64,000 nucleotides of DNA from the NCBI GenBank assembly GCA_964610385.1, contig CAZSXW010000005.1:62001-126000 (forward strand), written 5' to 3'. The DNA is from CAZBSE01 sp964610385. Its GTDB lineage: Bacteria; Actinomycetota; Humimicrobiia; Humimicrobiales; Humimicrobiaceae. Positions 42,871 to 51,652 of this stretch are shown piece after piece (the first letter of the stretch is position 1; each line of letters starts with the position of its first letter). The notes beneath the pieces were generated by a model. It was given only the letters and a program-made list of their open reading frames with translations. It was not told the origin of the DNA and ran no database searches. The translations under genes and the position numbers were made by a program.

Positions 42871-43887
42871 ATGAAAAGATTATCTTTGTGGTTAGTAATT
42901 TTAGTAATCAGTGTGGCGATAGTTGTGTCTTTTTCATCATTATATGGATGTGAAGGAGAAGGAGCTGCAGGCGGAAAACACTTTGAAGAAGTAACTATAT
43001 GGTTCTTCCCAGGGGGACCTGAAGGAGGACCGTTTGCCAGCGTAGTTTATAACGGAGCAAAAGCTGCAGAAGAGGATTTAGGGTGTGATGTGACTTACGT
43101 TTGGTCCGATTGGAACGTGGAAACAATGATTTCACAATTTAAAGATGCGGTTGCATCAAATCCAGATGGTATTTGTATAATGGGGCATCCTGGAGAAGAC
43201 GCATTCGGACCGTTGGTAGATGAAGCCGAAGCAAAGGGAATCATAGTAACAAGCCAGAATACTGAGCTTCCAGGCCTTGAGGAAAAATATGGCGCTAACG
43301 GTTTTGGCTATGTCGGTGCTTCCAACTACTCTGCAGGGTACAATTTAGCAAAACAGGCTGTAGTTGAATTTGGCCTGGGAGAAGGAGATAAGGCTTTGGT
43401 CTGGGGTCTTTTAGCACAACCGACCCGTGGGTTGAGGTCACAGGGTTGCATAGATGGTCTTGAAGAGGCAGGGCTGGTAGTTGATTACTTAGAGATCTCG
43501 GATGAAATAAATGCTGACGCGACTCTGGGTACTCCGGTAGTAACAGGATATGTATCAGCAAATCCGGATGTTAAATTAATAATAACTGACCACGGTGCAC
43601 TTACTTCAACAGTGGCAACTTATGGCGATGCTGCAGGGTTAGACCCCGGCGAAGTGAATTTTGCTGGTTTCGATCTCTCAGCCGCTTCGGTCGATGCTAT
43701 TAAATCCGGATACTTAGGACTTATAATTGACCAGCAGCCGTACTTGCAGGGATATCTGCCTATCCTTCAGGTCTGCCTGACCAAGACCTACTATTTTGCA
43801 GGTCTCCATGTTGATACCGGAAGTGGTTTTGTAGATGCAGAAAATGTAGATCTTTTGTCAGGTCTGGCAGAGGAAGGGATCAGATAA
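42871..43887 (+). CDS. Sugar ABC transporter substrate-binding lipoprotein
   Basis: A 338-residue exported protein of the ribose/galactose-binding type (Peripla_BP_4). The signal peptide ends in SLYGC, a lipobox. The mature part starts with a GGKHFEEVTIWFFPGG strand and contains FASVVYNGAKAAEEDLG, DGICIMGHPGEDAFGPLVDEAEAKGIIVTSQNTE and GFVYGAS-like motifs of the family. It binds a sugar outside the membrane and delivers it to the permease. The ATG has AAGAAGGG upstream. The ATPase gene starts 3 nt after its stop. Confidence 0.88.
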   Translation: MKRLSLWLVILVISVAIVVSFSSLYGCEGEGAAGGKHFEEVTIWFFPGGPEGGPFASVVYNGAKAAEEDLGCDVTYVWSDWNVETMISQFKDAVASNPDGICIMGHPGEDAFGPLVDEAEAKGIIVTSQNTELPGLEEKYGANGFGYVGASNYSAGYNLAKQAVVEFGLGEGDKALVWGLLAQPTRGLRSQGCIDGLEEAGLVVDYLEISDEINADATLGTPVVTGYVSANPDVKLIITDHGALTSTVATYGDAAGLDPGEVNFAGFDLSAASVDAIKSGYLGLIIDQQPYLQGYLPILQVCLTKTYYFAGLHVDTGSGFVDAENVDLLSGLAEEGIR

Positions 43888-43890
43888 ACT

Positions 43891-44688
43891 ATGAAAGAAG
43901 ACGCAGTAATTTCTCCAAATAAAACAGTAACTAAACCTCTGGTAAAAATGGTAAATATACATAAATCCTATGGGGCAGTTACTGCGTTAAATGGAGTGGA
44001 TTTTGAAGTCGGAAGAAATGAAATTGTTGGACTTATAGGAGATAATGGAGCTGGTAAGTCTACCCTTATTAAAGTACTGACCGGAGTAGAAAATAAGGAT
44101 GAAGGGCAGATTTACTGGAAAGATGAGGAAATAAAAAGGCAGACTGTTGAAAATTCTCGCAATATAGGAATTGAAACAGTTTTTCAGGATAGAGCCCTGG
44201 CTGAAAAGCAGAACATCTGGAGAAATCTTTTTATGGGAAGAGAATTGACCTATGGGCGGACAGGATTCATAAAAATAGGTGAATCAAAAAAGGAGGCAAT
44301 CAAACTGCTAAAAAATATGATCGGATTTACCCAGTCAGGTCTTACCTCCAATCTGGGTGTTATGGGTCTGTCCGGCGGTGAAAAACAGGGAATAGCCATA
44401 GCCAGAGCCCTTTATTTTGATGCGCAGTTGATTATCTTGGATGAACCTACCAACAATCTTTCACTTTCTGAGACAAATAAGGTACTGGACTTTGTCAGGT
44501 GGATAAAAGCTCATGGAAAATCCTGTATTTTCATAACTCACAGTATTTATCATGTTTATTCGGTCGCCGATAGATTTGTTGTTCTAGATCGGGGAAATAC
44601 CGTAGGAGAATTTTTAAAGAAGGATCTATCACTGGATGAGCTGGTTGGAAAGCTGGAATATGTAGCCAAACATGGTAAGATGGATTAG
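43891..44688 (+). CDS. Sugar ABC transporter, single-domain ATP-binding subunit
   Basis: A 265-residue ATPase with one nucleotide-binding domain: Walker A GDNGAGKSTLIKVLTG, signature MGLSGGEKQGIAIARAL, Walker B LIILDEPTNNLS and switch His in FITHSIYHVY. Most ribose/galactose-type systems use a tandem RbsA/MglA protein of about 500 residues; here a single half-size domain presumably works as a homodimer. It follows the binding-protein gene by 3 nt. Confidence 0.92.
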   Translation: MKEDAVISPNKTVTKPLVKMVNIHKSYGAVTALNGVDFEVGRNEIVGLIGDNGAGKSTLIKVLTGVENKDEGQIYWKDEEIKRQTVENSRNIGIETVFQDRALAEKQNIWRNLFMGRELTYGRTGFIKIGESKKEAIKLLKNMIGFTQSGLTSNLGVMGLSGGEKQGIAIARALYFDAQLIILDEPTNNLSLSETNKVLDFVRWIKAHGKSCIFITHSIYHVYSVADRFVVLDRGNTVGEFLKKDLSLDELVGKLEYVAKHGKMD

Positions 44689-44728
44689 GCTGGTATTATA
44701 AAATAATGGTTATAGAATATATCGGAAT

Positions 44729-44762
44729 TTGCCTTGGCTGTAAGAGGTTACAGCCAAGGCAA
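44729..44762 (+). terminator. Intra-operon hairpin between transporter ATPase and permease genes
   Basis: A perfect 15-bp stem, TTGCCTTGGCTGTAA (44729-44743) and TTACAGCCAAGGCAA (44748-44762), with loop GAGG. Only three T residues follow, so termination would be weak or partial. It could tune permease expression or stabilise the upstream mRNA segment after processing. Confidence 0.6.
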
Positions 44763-44865
44763 GTTTATAAAATAATAATACTTAGAAGATTTATTTAGAT
44801 TGTCCGAGCATAGAAGTTGAGGTGGAAATGATTACAAAATTACAATTGGAAGAGTAACGGCAAGA

Positions 44866-45888
44866 ATGTTAGAAAAAATTAAACAAAAAATAAGTGAGTC
44901 TAAATTACAGTTGAGTATATTTGGAGTATTAATAATTGTATTTATATTGTTTATTATTGGAAATCCTAGAACTTTTCTTAGTTATAATATCTATTATTCA
45001 TTTATGTCAACAATTCCTTTTTCGGCTATTTTAGCTTTATCATTGACACTGGTCATTATTTTAGGAGAGATCGATCTATCGTTCCCTTCAGTAATGGGCT
45101 TTTGTGCCTGGGTGTTTTCGGCCGTATTTAATCAGACGGATAATATCTATTTAGCATTTGTCATATGCCTGGCTGTGGGTATGTTTGCCGGGTTTATAAA
45201 CAGTGTTCTGATAGTTAGAGTAGGCATCCCCTCGCTGATATTGACCATTGGAATGATGTTTCTTTGGCGGGGGCTGGTTTATATAGCAAGCGGGGGAAGA
45301 GGATTATCCCTGGTGAGTTCACAGGGAACGTTTTTATATAAAGCACTGGTTGGAAGAATAGGAGGTGTGGTCCCTGCCCAGGCGGTGTGGGCTGTTGTCA
45401 TTGCTATAATTTTTTCATTGATTTTAAACCGCCACAGATTTGGTGCTCATATGCTATATACCGGGGATGATGCTGTAAGCGCAAAAATGATGGGTGTAAA
45501 TGTTGGGAGAGTAAAAACAATTGTCTTTATGCAGGTAGGAGTCTGTGCTGCATTTGTGGGTGTCCTTGCCACTCTGGAAGTATTGTATTTATGGCCGTCA
45601 ACGGGTGAAGGCTATCTTATGAAATCACTGGCTTCCGTATTTATAGGAGGGACTTCAGTGTTTGGCGGAATGGGGACTATTTTCGGTACTTTTATAGGAG
45701 CTATAATCATGGGGTCTCTGGAAGCTGGTATTGTTTCAGGAGGAATTTCAGGATTCTGGACCCAGTTTGTCTTTGGTCTGGTTATAGTCCTGTCTCTTAC
45801 CATTTATGCTTATATGAATAAAAGATTAAGTCTTGGTAGAAAATTCGTAGGATTTATAAAATCGCTGTTCAGAAGAGAAAAGAAATAA
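44866..45888 (+). CDS. Sugar ABC transporter permease (RbsC-like)
   Basis: A 340-residue membrane protein with about ten hydrophobic segments. It has BPD_transp_2 signatures: ILALSLTLVIILGEIDLSFPSVMGFCA (the GEIDLS motif) near residue 68, and the cytoplasmic coupling region GDDAVSAKMMGVNVGRVKTIVFM. It completes the importer with the two genes upstream, though separated from them by 177 nt containing a stable hairpin. Confidence 0.92.
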   Translation: MLEKIKQKISESKLQLSIFGVLIIVFILFIIGNPRTFLSYNIYYSFMSTIPFSAILALSLTLVIILGEIDLSFPSVMGFCAWVFSAVFNQTDNIYLAFVICLAVGMFAGFINSVLIVRVGIPSLILTIGMMFLWRGLVYIASGGRGLSLVSSQGTFLYKALVGRIGGVVPAQAVWAVVIAIIFSLILNRHRFGAHMLYTGDDAVSAKMMGVNVGRVKTIVFMQVGVCAAFVGVLATLEVLYLWPSTGEGYLMKSLASVFIGGTSVFGGMGTIFGTFIGAIIMGSLEAGIVSGGISGFWTQFVFGLVIVLSLTIYAYMNKRLSLGRKFVGFIKSLFRREKK

Positions 45889-46189
45889 AATAAATGCAGA
45901 TATTTCAAGGTATTAAAAAAAGCTGATGTATATAACTTGCATAAGCATATAATTACCAATTAGAAGAAAGACGAATTAATAATTATTTCATTTACTACCA
46001 GGAATTATTACACTAATCTAAAGAAATATTTGGAACTGAAATCCTGAAAAGTTGAGATCCTGGATAATTAACAGCAATTAGATTATCTTAATAGAAAGTA
46101 GTTGAAACTTTAAGAAATCGAATGAGAATAAAGCTTCAAGGTCAAATAATCTTGTATCCTTAAAAAGGAAATTAAAAAGTAAAAATAGA
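45889..46189. other. Gap between permease and galK
   Basis: An AT-rich 301-nt stretch. I see no gene, hairpin, operator or clear promoter in it. galK may have its own start of transcription here. Confidence 0.5.
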
Positions 46190-47419
46190 ATGGAAGAATT
46201 ACAAATTAGGGAATACTTTAAGGAATTACATGATGTATTTTTTAATGTATTCGTGGAAGTCAATAAAAATAAGAAAGATATTTTAAAAAAGAAAGACCTA
46301 ATAAATATTCTATCCCCTGGTAGGGTGAATATAATCGGTGAGCATACGGATTATAATTTAGGTCTTTCTATAAATGCTGCCATAAATAAATACATATTTA
46401 TAACCGGATTTAAAAATAAATCGGATTATGTAAATGTTTTTTCAAAACACTTAAATGATTCAAAAAGTTTCTCGCTAAAGGATATTACTTTTGATAAGAG
46501 CACAGGCTGGATAAATTATATAAAGGGGGTTTTAAAAGAATATATCCAGCGTGATTATAGAACCGGCGGGTTTAATCTTGTCGTGGACGGTAACCTCCCC
46601 ATAGGCGCGGGTGTTAGTTCATCAGCTTCTCTTGAGGTTGGTGTTGCAAGGTTTATTGAACAGCTTTTTAATTTAAAAGTAGATAAGAAAAAAGTAGTAC
46701 AATATTGCAATAATGCTGAAAATGACTTTGTGGGAGTAAATTGTGGATTCATGGACCAGTTTGCAGTGACTTACGGAAAGAAAGATAATGTGATTTTCTT
46801 AGATTTTAAAGACCTCTCTTATGAATATATCCCATTTAGTCTTGAGGATAATCTGATCCTGATCATTGATTCCAAAGAGGAAAGAAATCTGGTAAATACC
46901 GAATATAATAATAGAAGAAAAGAATGCAATGATGCTGTTCAGCTAATACAGAAAATAACGAAAAATAAAAATATTAGTTCTTTATCAGATGTAGGACTGG
47001 AAATGATTGATGGTTTAAGTGGTAAGATGCCCGGTAAGCTTTTTAAAAGAGTAAAACATGTTGTCACAGAAAATAATAGAGTGTTGCTGTCAAAAGAATA
47101 TCTGCTTAAAGGGGACATTGAAAAATTAGGTCAGGTATTGTTAGAATCCCACCAAAGTCTGAGATATAATTACGAAGTATCGACCGATAAGCTTAATTAT
47201 CTGGTTGATGAGATTAGTAAGATCAAAGGTGTTTATGGCGGAAGGTTGATGGGGGCAGGTTTTGGCGGGAGCGTTATTAGTATCGTAAGTAAAAGTCGTA
47301 TTGATGCTATTATTGACTTATTAGGGGCTAGGTATTATGAGGAATTTAATGTAAAACCTGATTTTATAGAATGTTTGTTCTCGGATGGAGCAAAGAGAGT
47401 TGAGTTAAAGGATATCTAA
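46190..47419 (+). CDS. galK: Galactokinase
   Basis: A 409-residue GHMP kinase. The galactose-binding signature SPGRVNIIGEHTDYNLG (about residues 42-58), the ATP motif LPIGAGVSSSASLEVG and the late GAGFGGSVISI are all present. Phosphorylation of galactose at C1 starts the Leloir pathway. A small gene and galT follow in the same direction with short gaps. Together with the LacI-controlled importer it points to use of galactose or a galactoside. Confidence 0.94.
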   Translation: MEELQIREYFKELHDVFFNVFVEVNKNKKDILKKKDLINILSPGRVNIIGEHTDYNLGLSINAAINKYIFITGFKNKSDYVNVFSKHLNDSKSFSLKDITFDKSTGWINYIKGVLKEYIQRDYRTGGFNLVVDGNLPIGAGVSSSASLEVGVARFIEQLFNLKVDKKKVVQYCNNAENDFVGVNCGFMDQFAVTYGKKDNVIFLDFKDLSYEYIPFSLEDNLILIIDSKEERNLVNTEYNNRRKECNDAVQLIQKITKNKNISSLSDVGLEMIDGLSGKMPGKLFKRVKHVVTENNRVLLSKEYLLKGDIEKLGQVLLESHQSLRYNYEVSTDKLNYLVDEISKIKGVYGGRLMGAGFGGSVISIVSKSRIDAIIDLLGARYYEEFNVKPDFIECLFSDGAKRVELKDI

Positions 47420-47424
47420 TATAA

Positions 47425-47634
47425 ATGGGAAAAGAAAAACCAGAATCAAATATCAATATTGAGGTACGGTCTAAGAAAAGTCTTGGCACATCAGGCAAAG
47501 AAAGGCAGAGTAATGAAAGCAAAACTCTGGAAAATAAAGGGTGTAAAGGTGGTTTAAATCTGAACAAAAGGGTAATAAAGAAGGATGATGGAAGGTATTT
47601 GATATATTACGATTTTCAGCACCATTCTGAATGA
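47425..47634 (+). CDS. Small protein between galK and galT, 69 aa
   Basis: The start lies 5 nt after the galK stop. The first 45 residues are polar and low in complexity (Lys, Ser, Glu, Asn). The last 22 contain a well-formed motif, NKRVIKKDDGRYLIYYDF, that looks conserved and beta-hairpin-like. I recall similar short proteins with GRYLIYYxF endings but cannot name the family. Its position suggests a link with galactose metabolism; function unknown. Confidence 0.65.
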   Translation: MGKEKPESNINIEVRSKKSLGTSGKERQSNESKTLENKGCKGGLNLNKRVIKKDDGRYLIYYDFQHHSE

Positions 47635-47649
47635 TCAGGGAGGTATAAA

Positions 47650-48642
47650 ATACTGGAACTGAGGTATGACCCTATAAAAAATATATTGGTGGCTATTGCT
47701 ACAAAAAGACAGGATAGGACTTACCATCCGCCTAAGGATTTTTGTCCGCTTTGCCCGACAAAGAGCGGTAAAATAAAAACGGAAATCCCTGCAGGCGATT
47801 ATGAAATTGTAGTTTTTGAGAATAAATTTCCGACTTTTGCCGGAAGACCGGACAGGGTAGACAATAAAAAATTAAACGCCGGAAGAAGTTTTAAATATGA
47901 ACTGAAAGAATCCAGGGGTATATGTGAGGTAGTATGTTACACACCAAACCATAATCTGTTCCTGGAAGAGTTACCGCCGGAAAAGATAAGCAACCTTATA
48001 AATGTATGGAGAGACAGGTATTCGGTCCTTGGCAAAAAAAAGTTTATAAAATATGTTTTAATTTTTGAAAATAAAGGGGAAGAAATAGGAGTCACCCTTT
48101 CACATCCGCACGGCCAGATATACGCCTTTTCATTTATACCTCCGGTGATTTTGGAAGAACTGAAGTCTTCAAGAAATTATTACCAAAAAAATAAAGAATG
48201 TATTCACTGTAAGATAATTGAAAGGGAATTAAAGGACAAAAGGAGGATTATTATTGCAAATAGTGACTTTATGGCTTTTATTCCTTTTTATGCACGGTGG
48301 CCCTATGAGGTCCATATTTATCCTGTAAAACACAGGGAGTGCATTTGTGAATTAAATGATAGGGAAATAGATTCTCTATCTCTGGTAATAAAAGAGCTTA
48401 TAAACGGATATAATAAACTTTTTGGTTTCAGGATGCCTTATGTAATGGTTATTCATCAAAAGCCCACAGACAATAGGGATTATAATTATTACCATTTTCA
48501 TTTTGAATTCTACCCACCATATAGAACCAAGAATAAGCTTAAATACCTGGCCGGCTGTGAGTTAGGGGCGGGAACATTTTTAAATGACACTATGCCCGAG
48601 GAAAAAGCTGCTGAGCTGAGAAGTATGGTATCAAAAAGATAA
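47650..48642 (+). CDS. galT: Galactose-1-phosphate uridylyltransferase, apparent ATA start
   Basis: The second Leloir enzyme. The catalytic motif is VTLSHPHGQIYAF, with the HPH nucleophile. Cys pairs CPLC and CIHC occupy zinc-site positions. Typical N-terminal residues LELRYDPIKNILVAIATKRQDR lie upstream of the first canonical in-frame start (TTG at 47686), so that start is too late. Back to the in-frame stop there is no ATG, GTG or TTG. GGGAGG (47638-47643) is followed after 6 nt by ATA at 47650; CTG at 47653 is the alternative. The ATA start gives 330 residues, normal for the family. Confidence 0.88.
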   Translation: MLELRYDPIKNILVAIATKRQDRTYHPPKDFCPLCPTKSGKIKTEIPAGDYEIVVFENKFPTFAGRPDRVDNKKLNAGRSFKYELKESRGICEVVCYTPNHNLFLEELPPEKISNLINVWRDRYSVLGKKKFIKYVLIFENKGEEIGVTLSHPHGQIYAFSFIPPVILEELKSSRNYYQKNKECIHCKIIERELKDKRRIIIANSDFMAFIPFYARWPYEVHIYPVKHRECICELNDREIDSLSLVIKELINGYNKLFGFRMPYVMVIHQKPTDNRDYNYYHFHFEFYPPYRTKNKLKYLAGCELGAGTFLNDTMPEEKAAELRSMVSKR

Positions 48643-48648
48643 GAATAA

Positions 48649-50397
48649 TCACCATTTAAAATTATTAGTAATGGGGTATCTTCTATCCTTTCCGAATGCT
48701 CTTGGGGTTATCTTAATGCCGGGAGGGCCCTGTCTTCTTTTATACTCGCTGGAATCGACCATATTTATCACTTCCCTGACTGTTTTACTGTCAAATCCCT
48801 TATTGATGATCGAATTGTATCCCATATCATCTTCTATATATGCTTTGAGTATGGAATCCAGTAATTCATAGGGGGGCAGCTTGTCCTGGTCTTTCTGATT
48901 CGGTTTCAACTCGGCTGACGGAACTTTGGTGAGGATGTTTTTAGGGATTATATTGGAGTGTTTATGGTTAATGAATTTACATATGCGGTAAACCATTGTC
49001 TTATATACATCTTTGATAGGTGAAAATCCTCCGGCCATATCCCCGTATAGAGTGCAGTACCCGACGCTTATTTCGCTTTTATTGCCTGTGGAAAGTACCA
49101 GCCAGTTATTTTCATTGGCTGCTGCCATTATGATATTTCCCCTTATGCGTGCCTGTATGTTTTCCTTTGTGATATTGATCTTACTGTTTTTAAATAAGGG
49201 TTTTAGATCCTCAAGATATCTATTGTAAATGTCAGAAATGGAAATAATGGTATGACTGATACGCAGATTGTTTGATAATTCCTCAGCATCTTTTATGCTT
49301 CCTGCGGATGAGTAAATGGAAGGCATCAGTATACAGTTGACATTTTCTTTTCCCAGGGCCATAAAGGCGATGACTGCTGTGAGTGCTGAGTCGATTCCCC
49401 CGCTTAGTGCTATGATAACTTTATTGAATCCGTTTTTTCTGACATAATCCCTGGTACCCAGGATCAAAGCTTTGAGTATCTCATGTTCCCTGTAAAAAAA
49501 TTGCTTTTGGGATTTGATCGCGGCCTTTTCGTTTGTAGTTGTTGGCTTTTTATTTTGACGGTACTTTAAATCAATAACCACGGGAGCTTTGTAGTCTTTA
49601 CTCATTTTGGTCTTTTGAATCTTGAGTGCTGGATTTTTAAGCCTGGCAGCTGTCGTTATTGCCGTATCGAGGTCATATATTATTGTATCTTCTTCGAACG
49701 ACGCTGCGCGCTTTAGGATTTCTCCAGTATGTTTTAGAATCATGCTGTTTCCGTCAAATACCAGTTCATCCTGGCCTCCAATAATATTGGCATAAACAAT
49801 ATTAACGCAGTTATTTTTGGCTGTATTAACTAAAACTTTTTCTCTTTCCTTTATTTTTTCCGTATGATATGGGGAAGCGGATATATTTATTAAAAGTCCT
49901 GCTTCGCCAATAATTGACTGGACCTTTGCCGGTCCCTCTGGATGGAAGATATCTTCACATATGTTAATCCCGATAAGATTCTCTGCTATTTTGAAAATAT
50001 AATTTACGGTGCCTTTTTTAAAATATCTTTCCTCATCAAAGACCGAGTAATTAGGCAGAAACTGTTTATAATATATGGATTTAATCTGATGATCATAGAT
50101 TACTGCTGCAGAATTGTATATGTTATTTTTTTCTCTGTCTACAAATCCTACAACAGCGATAATATTTGATACGGTTTTTTCAAGTTTGCGAAGACAGCTT
50201 ATATTTTCATCGATAAAGGCATTTTTTAGCAGCAGATCTTCCGGGGGATATCCGGTGATAGATAATTCTGGAAATATAACTACATCTGCGTCCTTTTTCT
50301 TTGCCTCTTCGATGTGATAACTAATAATATTGTAATTATACTCGAAATCCCCTACTACGGGATTTATCTGAGCCAGGTATAATCTTATGGCAGAAAT
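48649..50397 (-). CDS. nadE: Glutamine-dependent NAD+ synthetase, apparent ATT start
   Basis: A two-domain enzyme of 582 residues. The N-terminal nitrilase-type glutaminase has its Glu in FPELSITGYPPEDLLL, Lys in YKQFLPNYSVFDEERYF and Cys in GINICEDIFHP. The C-terminal synthetase has ALSGGIDSALTAVIAFMAL, LSTGNKSEISVGYCTLYGDMAGGFSPIKDVYKT. The first canonical start in frame is at 49743, in the middle of the protein, but the frame is open upstream for 218 more codons of clear nitrilase sequence. No ATG, GTG or TTG occurs between there and the in-frame stop at 50434-50436. AAAAGGGG followed after 5 nt by ATT at 50397 gives a normal N-terminus (IRLYLAQINPVVGDF). Confidence 0.9.
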   Translation of the reverse strand: MSAIRLYLAQINPVVGDFEYNYNIISYHIEEAKKKDADVVIFPELSITGYPPEDLLLKNAFIDENISCLRKLEKTVSNIIAVVGFVDREKNNIYNSAAVIYDHQIKSIYYKQFLPNYSVFDEERYFKKGTVNYIFKIAENLIGINICEDIFHPEGPAKVQSIIGEAGLLINISASPYHTEKIKEREKVLVNTAKNNCVNIVYANIIGGQDELVFDGNSMILKHTGEILKRAASFEEDTIIYDLDTAITTAARLKNPALKIQKTKMSKDYKAPVVIDLKYRQNKKPTTTNEKAAIKSQKQFFYREHEILKALILGTRDYVRKNGFNKVIIALSGGIDSALTAVIAFMALGKENVNCILMPSIYSSAGSIKDAEELSNNLRISHTIISISDIYNRYLEDLKPLFKNSKINITKENIQARIRGNIIMAAANENNWLVLSTGNKSEISVGYCTLYGDMAGGFSPIKDVYKTMVYRICKFINHKHSNIIPKNILTKVPSAELKPNQKDQDKLPPYELLDSILKAYIEDDMGYNSIINKGFDSKTVREVINMVDSSEYKRRQGPPGIKITPRAFGKDRRYPITNNFKW

Positions 50398-50675
50398 CTT
50401 TACCCCTTTTCCAAAATGACGATTATACGATCTCTATCGGTTTTTGTTTTATTACCCTATTTTTATTCAAATTTGCTTTTTATACAATAGTGAAATTTTT
50501 TAAATATTACATTGGCGTTGAGAGTAGGTCTGCACAGCTAATGGCATTTATTATACGCAGAGTTGAAATACAGGCTATACTTTCAAGATCGTAGTATGAA
50601 AAAATTGATTGGTTTGTCAAAATCTTTTAATTCTATTAAAATTATATAAATTTTAATCATTTTACTAATTTTATA

Positions 50676-51542
50676 TTGTTAAAGATGATGCAAAAATTTT
50701 CGCCTTACCTGGAAAAAATACTATGGCACACCAATGAGATAATTTTTATAAAGGATACTGAGAACAATATACTTTTTGTAAATGAAAAGATCAGAGATTA
50801 TGGTTATGATCCTAATGAACTTATAGGGAAGAAATATTTAAGTCTTCTTTCTCAAAAACATAAAGGAAAGAGATTCAAGAAGATCGTAAACAGCAAAAAG
50901 GCACTAAACTATGAAGTAGAATTCCTGAAGAGTAATGGGGCCATCATCAATGCCCTGGCCAGTAATTCCCCCGTATGGGATGATAACGGAAATATATTAT
51001 TTGTGGTTTCTACTCTTGCCGATATCACTTCTTATAAGGAACTGGAGAAAAAATTAGTTAAAAGTACTTATCTTGACTACCTGACCGGCCTTTATAATAT
51101 CAGATATTTGCATAAGAGATTGAAGGAAGAGATTAATAGAAGCAAGCGTAAAAAAGAAAAAATAGCTATTATAATGTTTGATATCGATAATTTTAAAAAA
51201 TACAATGACACTAATGGACATGAAAGTGGAAATAGGCTGCTTAAGGGTTTAGGAAGGATTATCCGTAAAAGCATTAGAGATGGTGTTGACCTTGGATTTA
51301 GATTTGGGGGAGATGAATTTCTAATAATAGTGAATCAGGCGGATGAAAGTATTACCCGGGAGATTGCAGATAGAATCAGGGAAAGATTCTTAAAGTCAAA
51401 ATACAAAGGCCTGGATCTAAGTATGGGTATTGAATATTATAGAGAAATGCGGAGTATTAAAAAGAGCATTAGGAATCTGATAATAAAGGCCGATGAAAAG
51501 GTCTATAAGGCAAAAAAATCCAAGGAAAAAATTATAGAATAA
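50676..51542 (+). CDS. PAS-GGDEF diguanylate cyclase
   Basis: A 288-residue soluble protein. Residues about 8-125 form a PAS sensor (TNEIIFIKDTENNILFVNEKIRDYGYDPNELIGKKY, then VEFLKSNGAIINALASNSPVWDDNGNILFVVSTLADIT). Residues about 128-285 form a GGDEF domain with LDYLTGLYNIRYL, IIMFDIDNFKKYNDTNGHESGN and the catalytic RFGGDEF. It should make cyclic di-GMP. No clear RxxD inhibitory site lies at the usual distance before GGDEF. A terminator follows. Confidence 0.92.
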   Translation: MLKMMQKFSPYLEKILWHTNEIIFIKDTENNILFVNEKIRDYGYDPNELIGKKYLSLLSQKHKGKRFKKIVNSKKALNYEVEFLKSNGAIINALASNSPVWDDNGNILFVVSTLADITSYKELEKKLVKSTYLDYLTGLYNIRYLHKRLKEEINRSKRKKEKIAIIMFDIDNFKKYNDTNGHESGNRLLKGLGRIIRKSIRDGVDLGFRFGGDEFLIIVNQADESITREIADRIRERFLKSKYKGLDLSMGIEYYREMRSIKKSIRNLIIKADEKVYKAKKSKEKIIE

Positions 51543-51584
51543 TTTTCAAAATCATTTTAAAAATTGGATCATTCTACTATAATG

Positions 51585-51613
51585 GACTCTTGATTGATAA
51601 AGAGTCTTTTTTT
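51585..51613 (+). terminator. Rho-independent terminator after the diguanylate cyclase
   Basis: Stem GACTCTT (51585-51591) / AAGAGTC (51600-51606), 8-nt loop, then TTTTTTT. It overlaps the upstream part of the open frame that follows, which argues that the next gene starts further down, at 51653. Confidence 0.85.
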
Positions 51614-51652
51614 CCGTACTTACCCTTGATTGGGAATCATTTATTTTTTATT

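Noticed and set aside
49741..50436. nadE truncated or frameshifted
   Set aside because: Codon-by-codon reading of the minus strand shows one uninterrupted frame through both domains; only a canonical start codon is missing.
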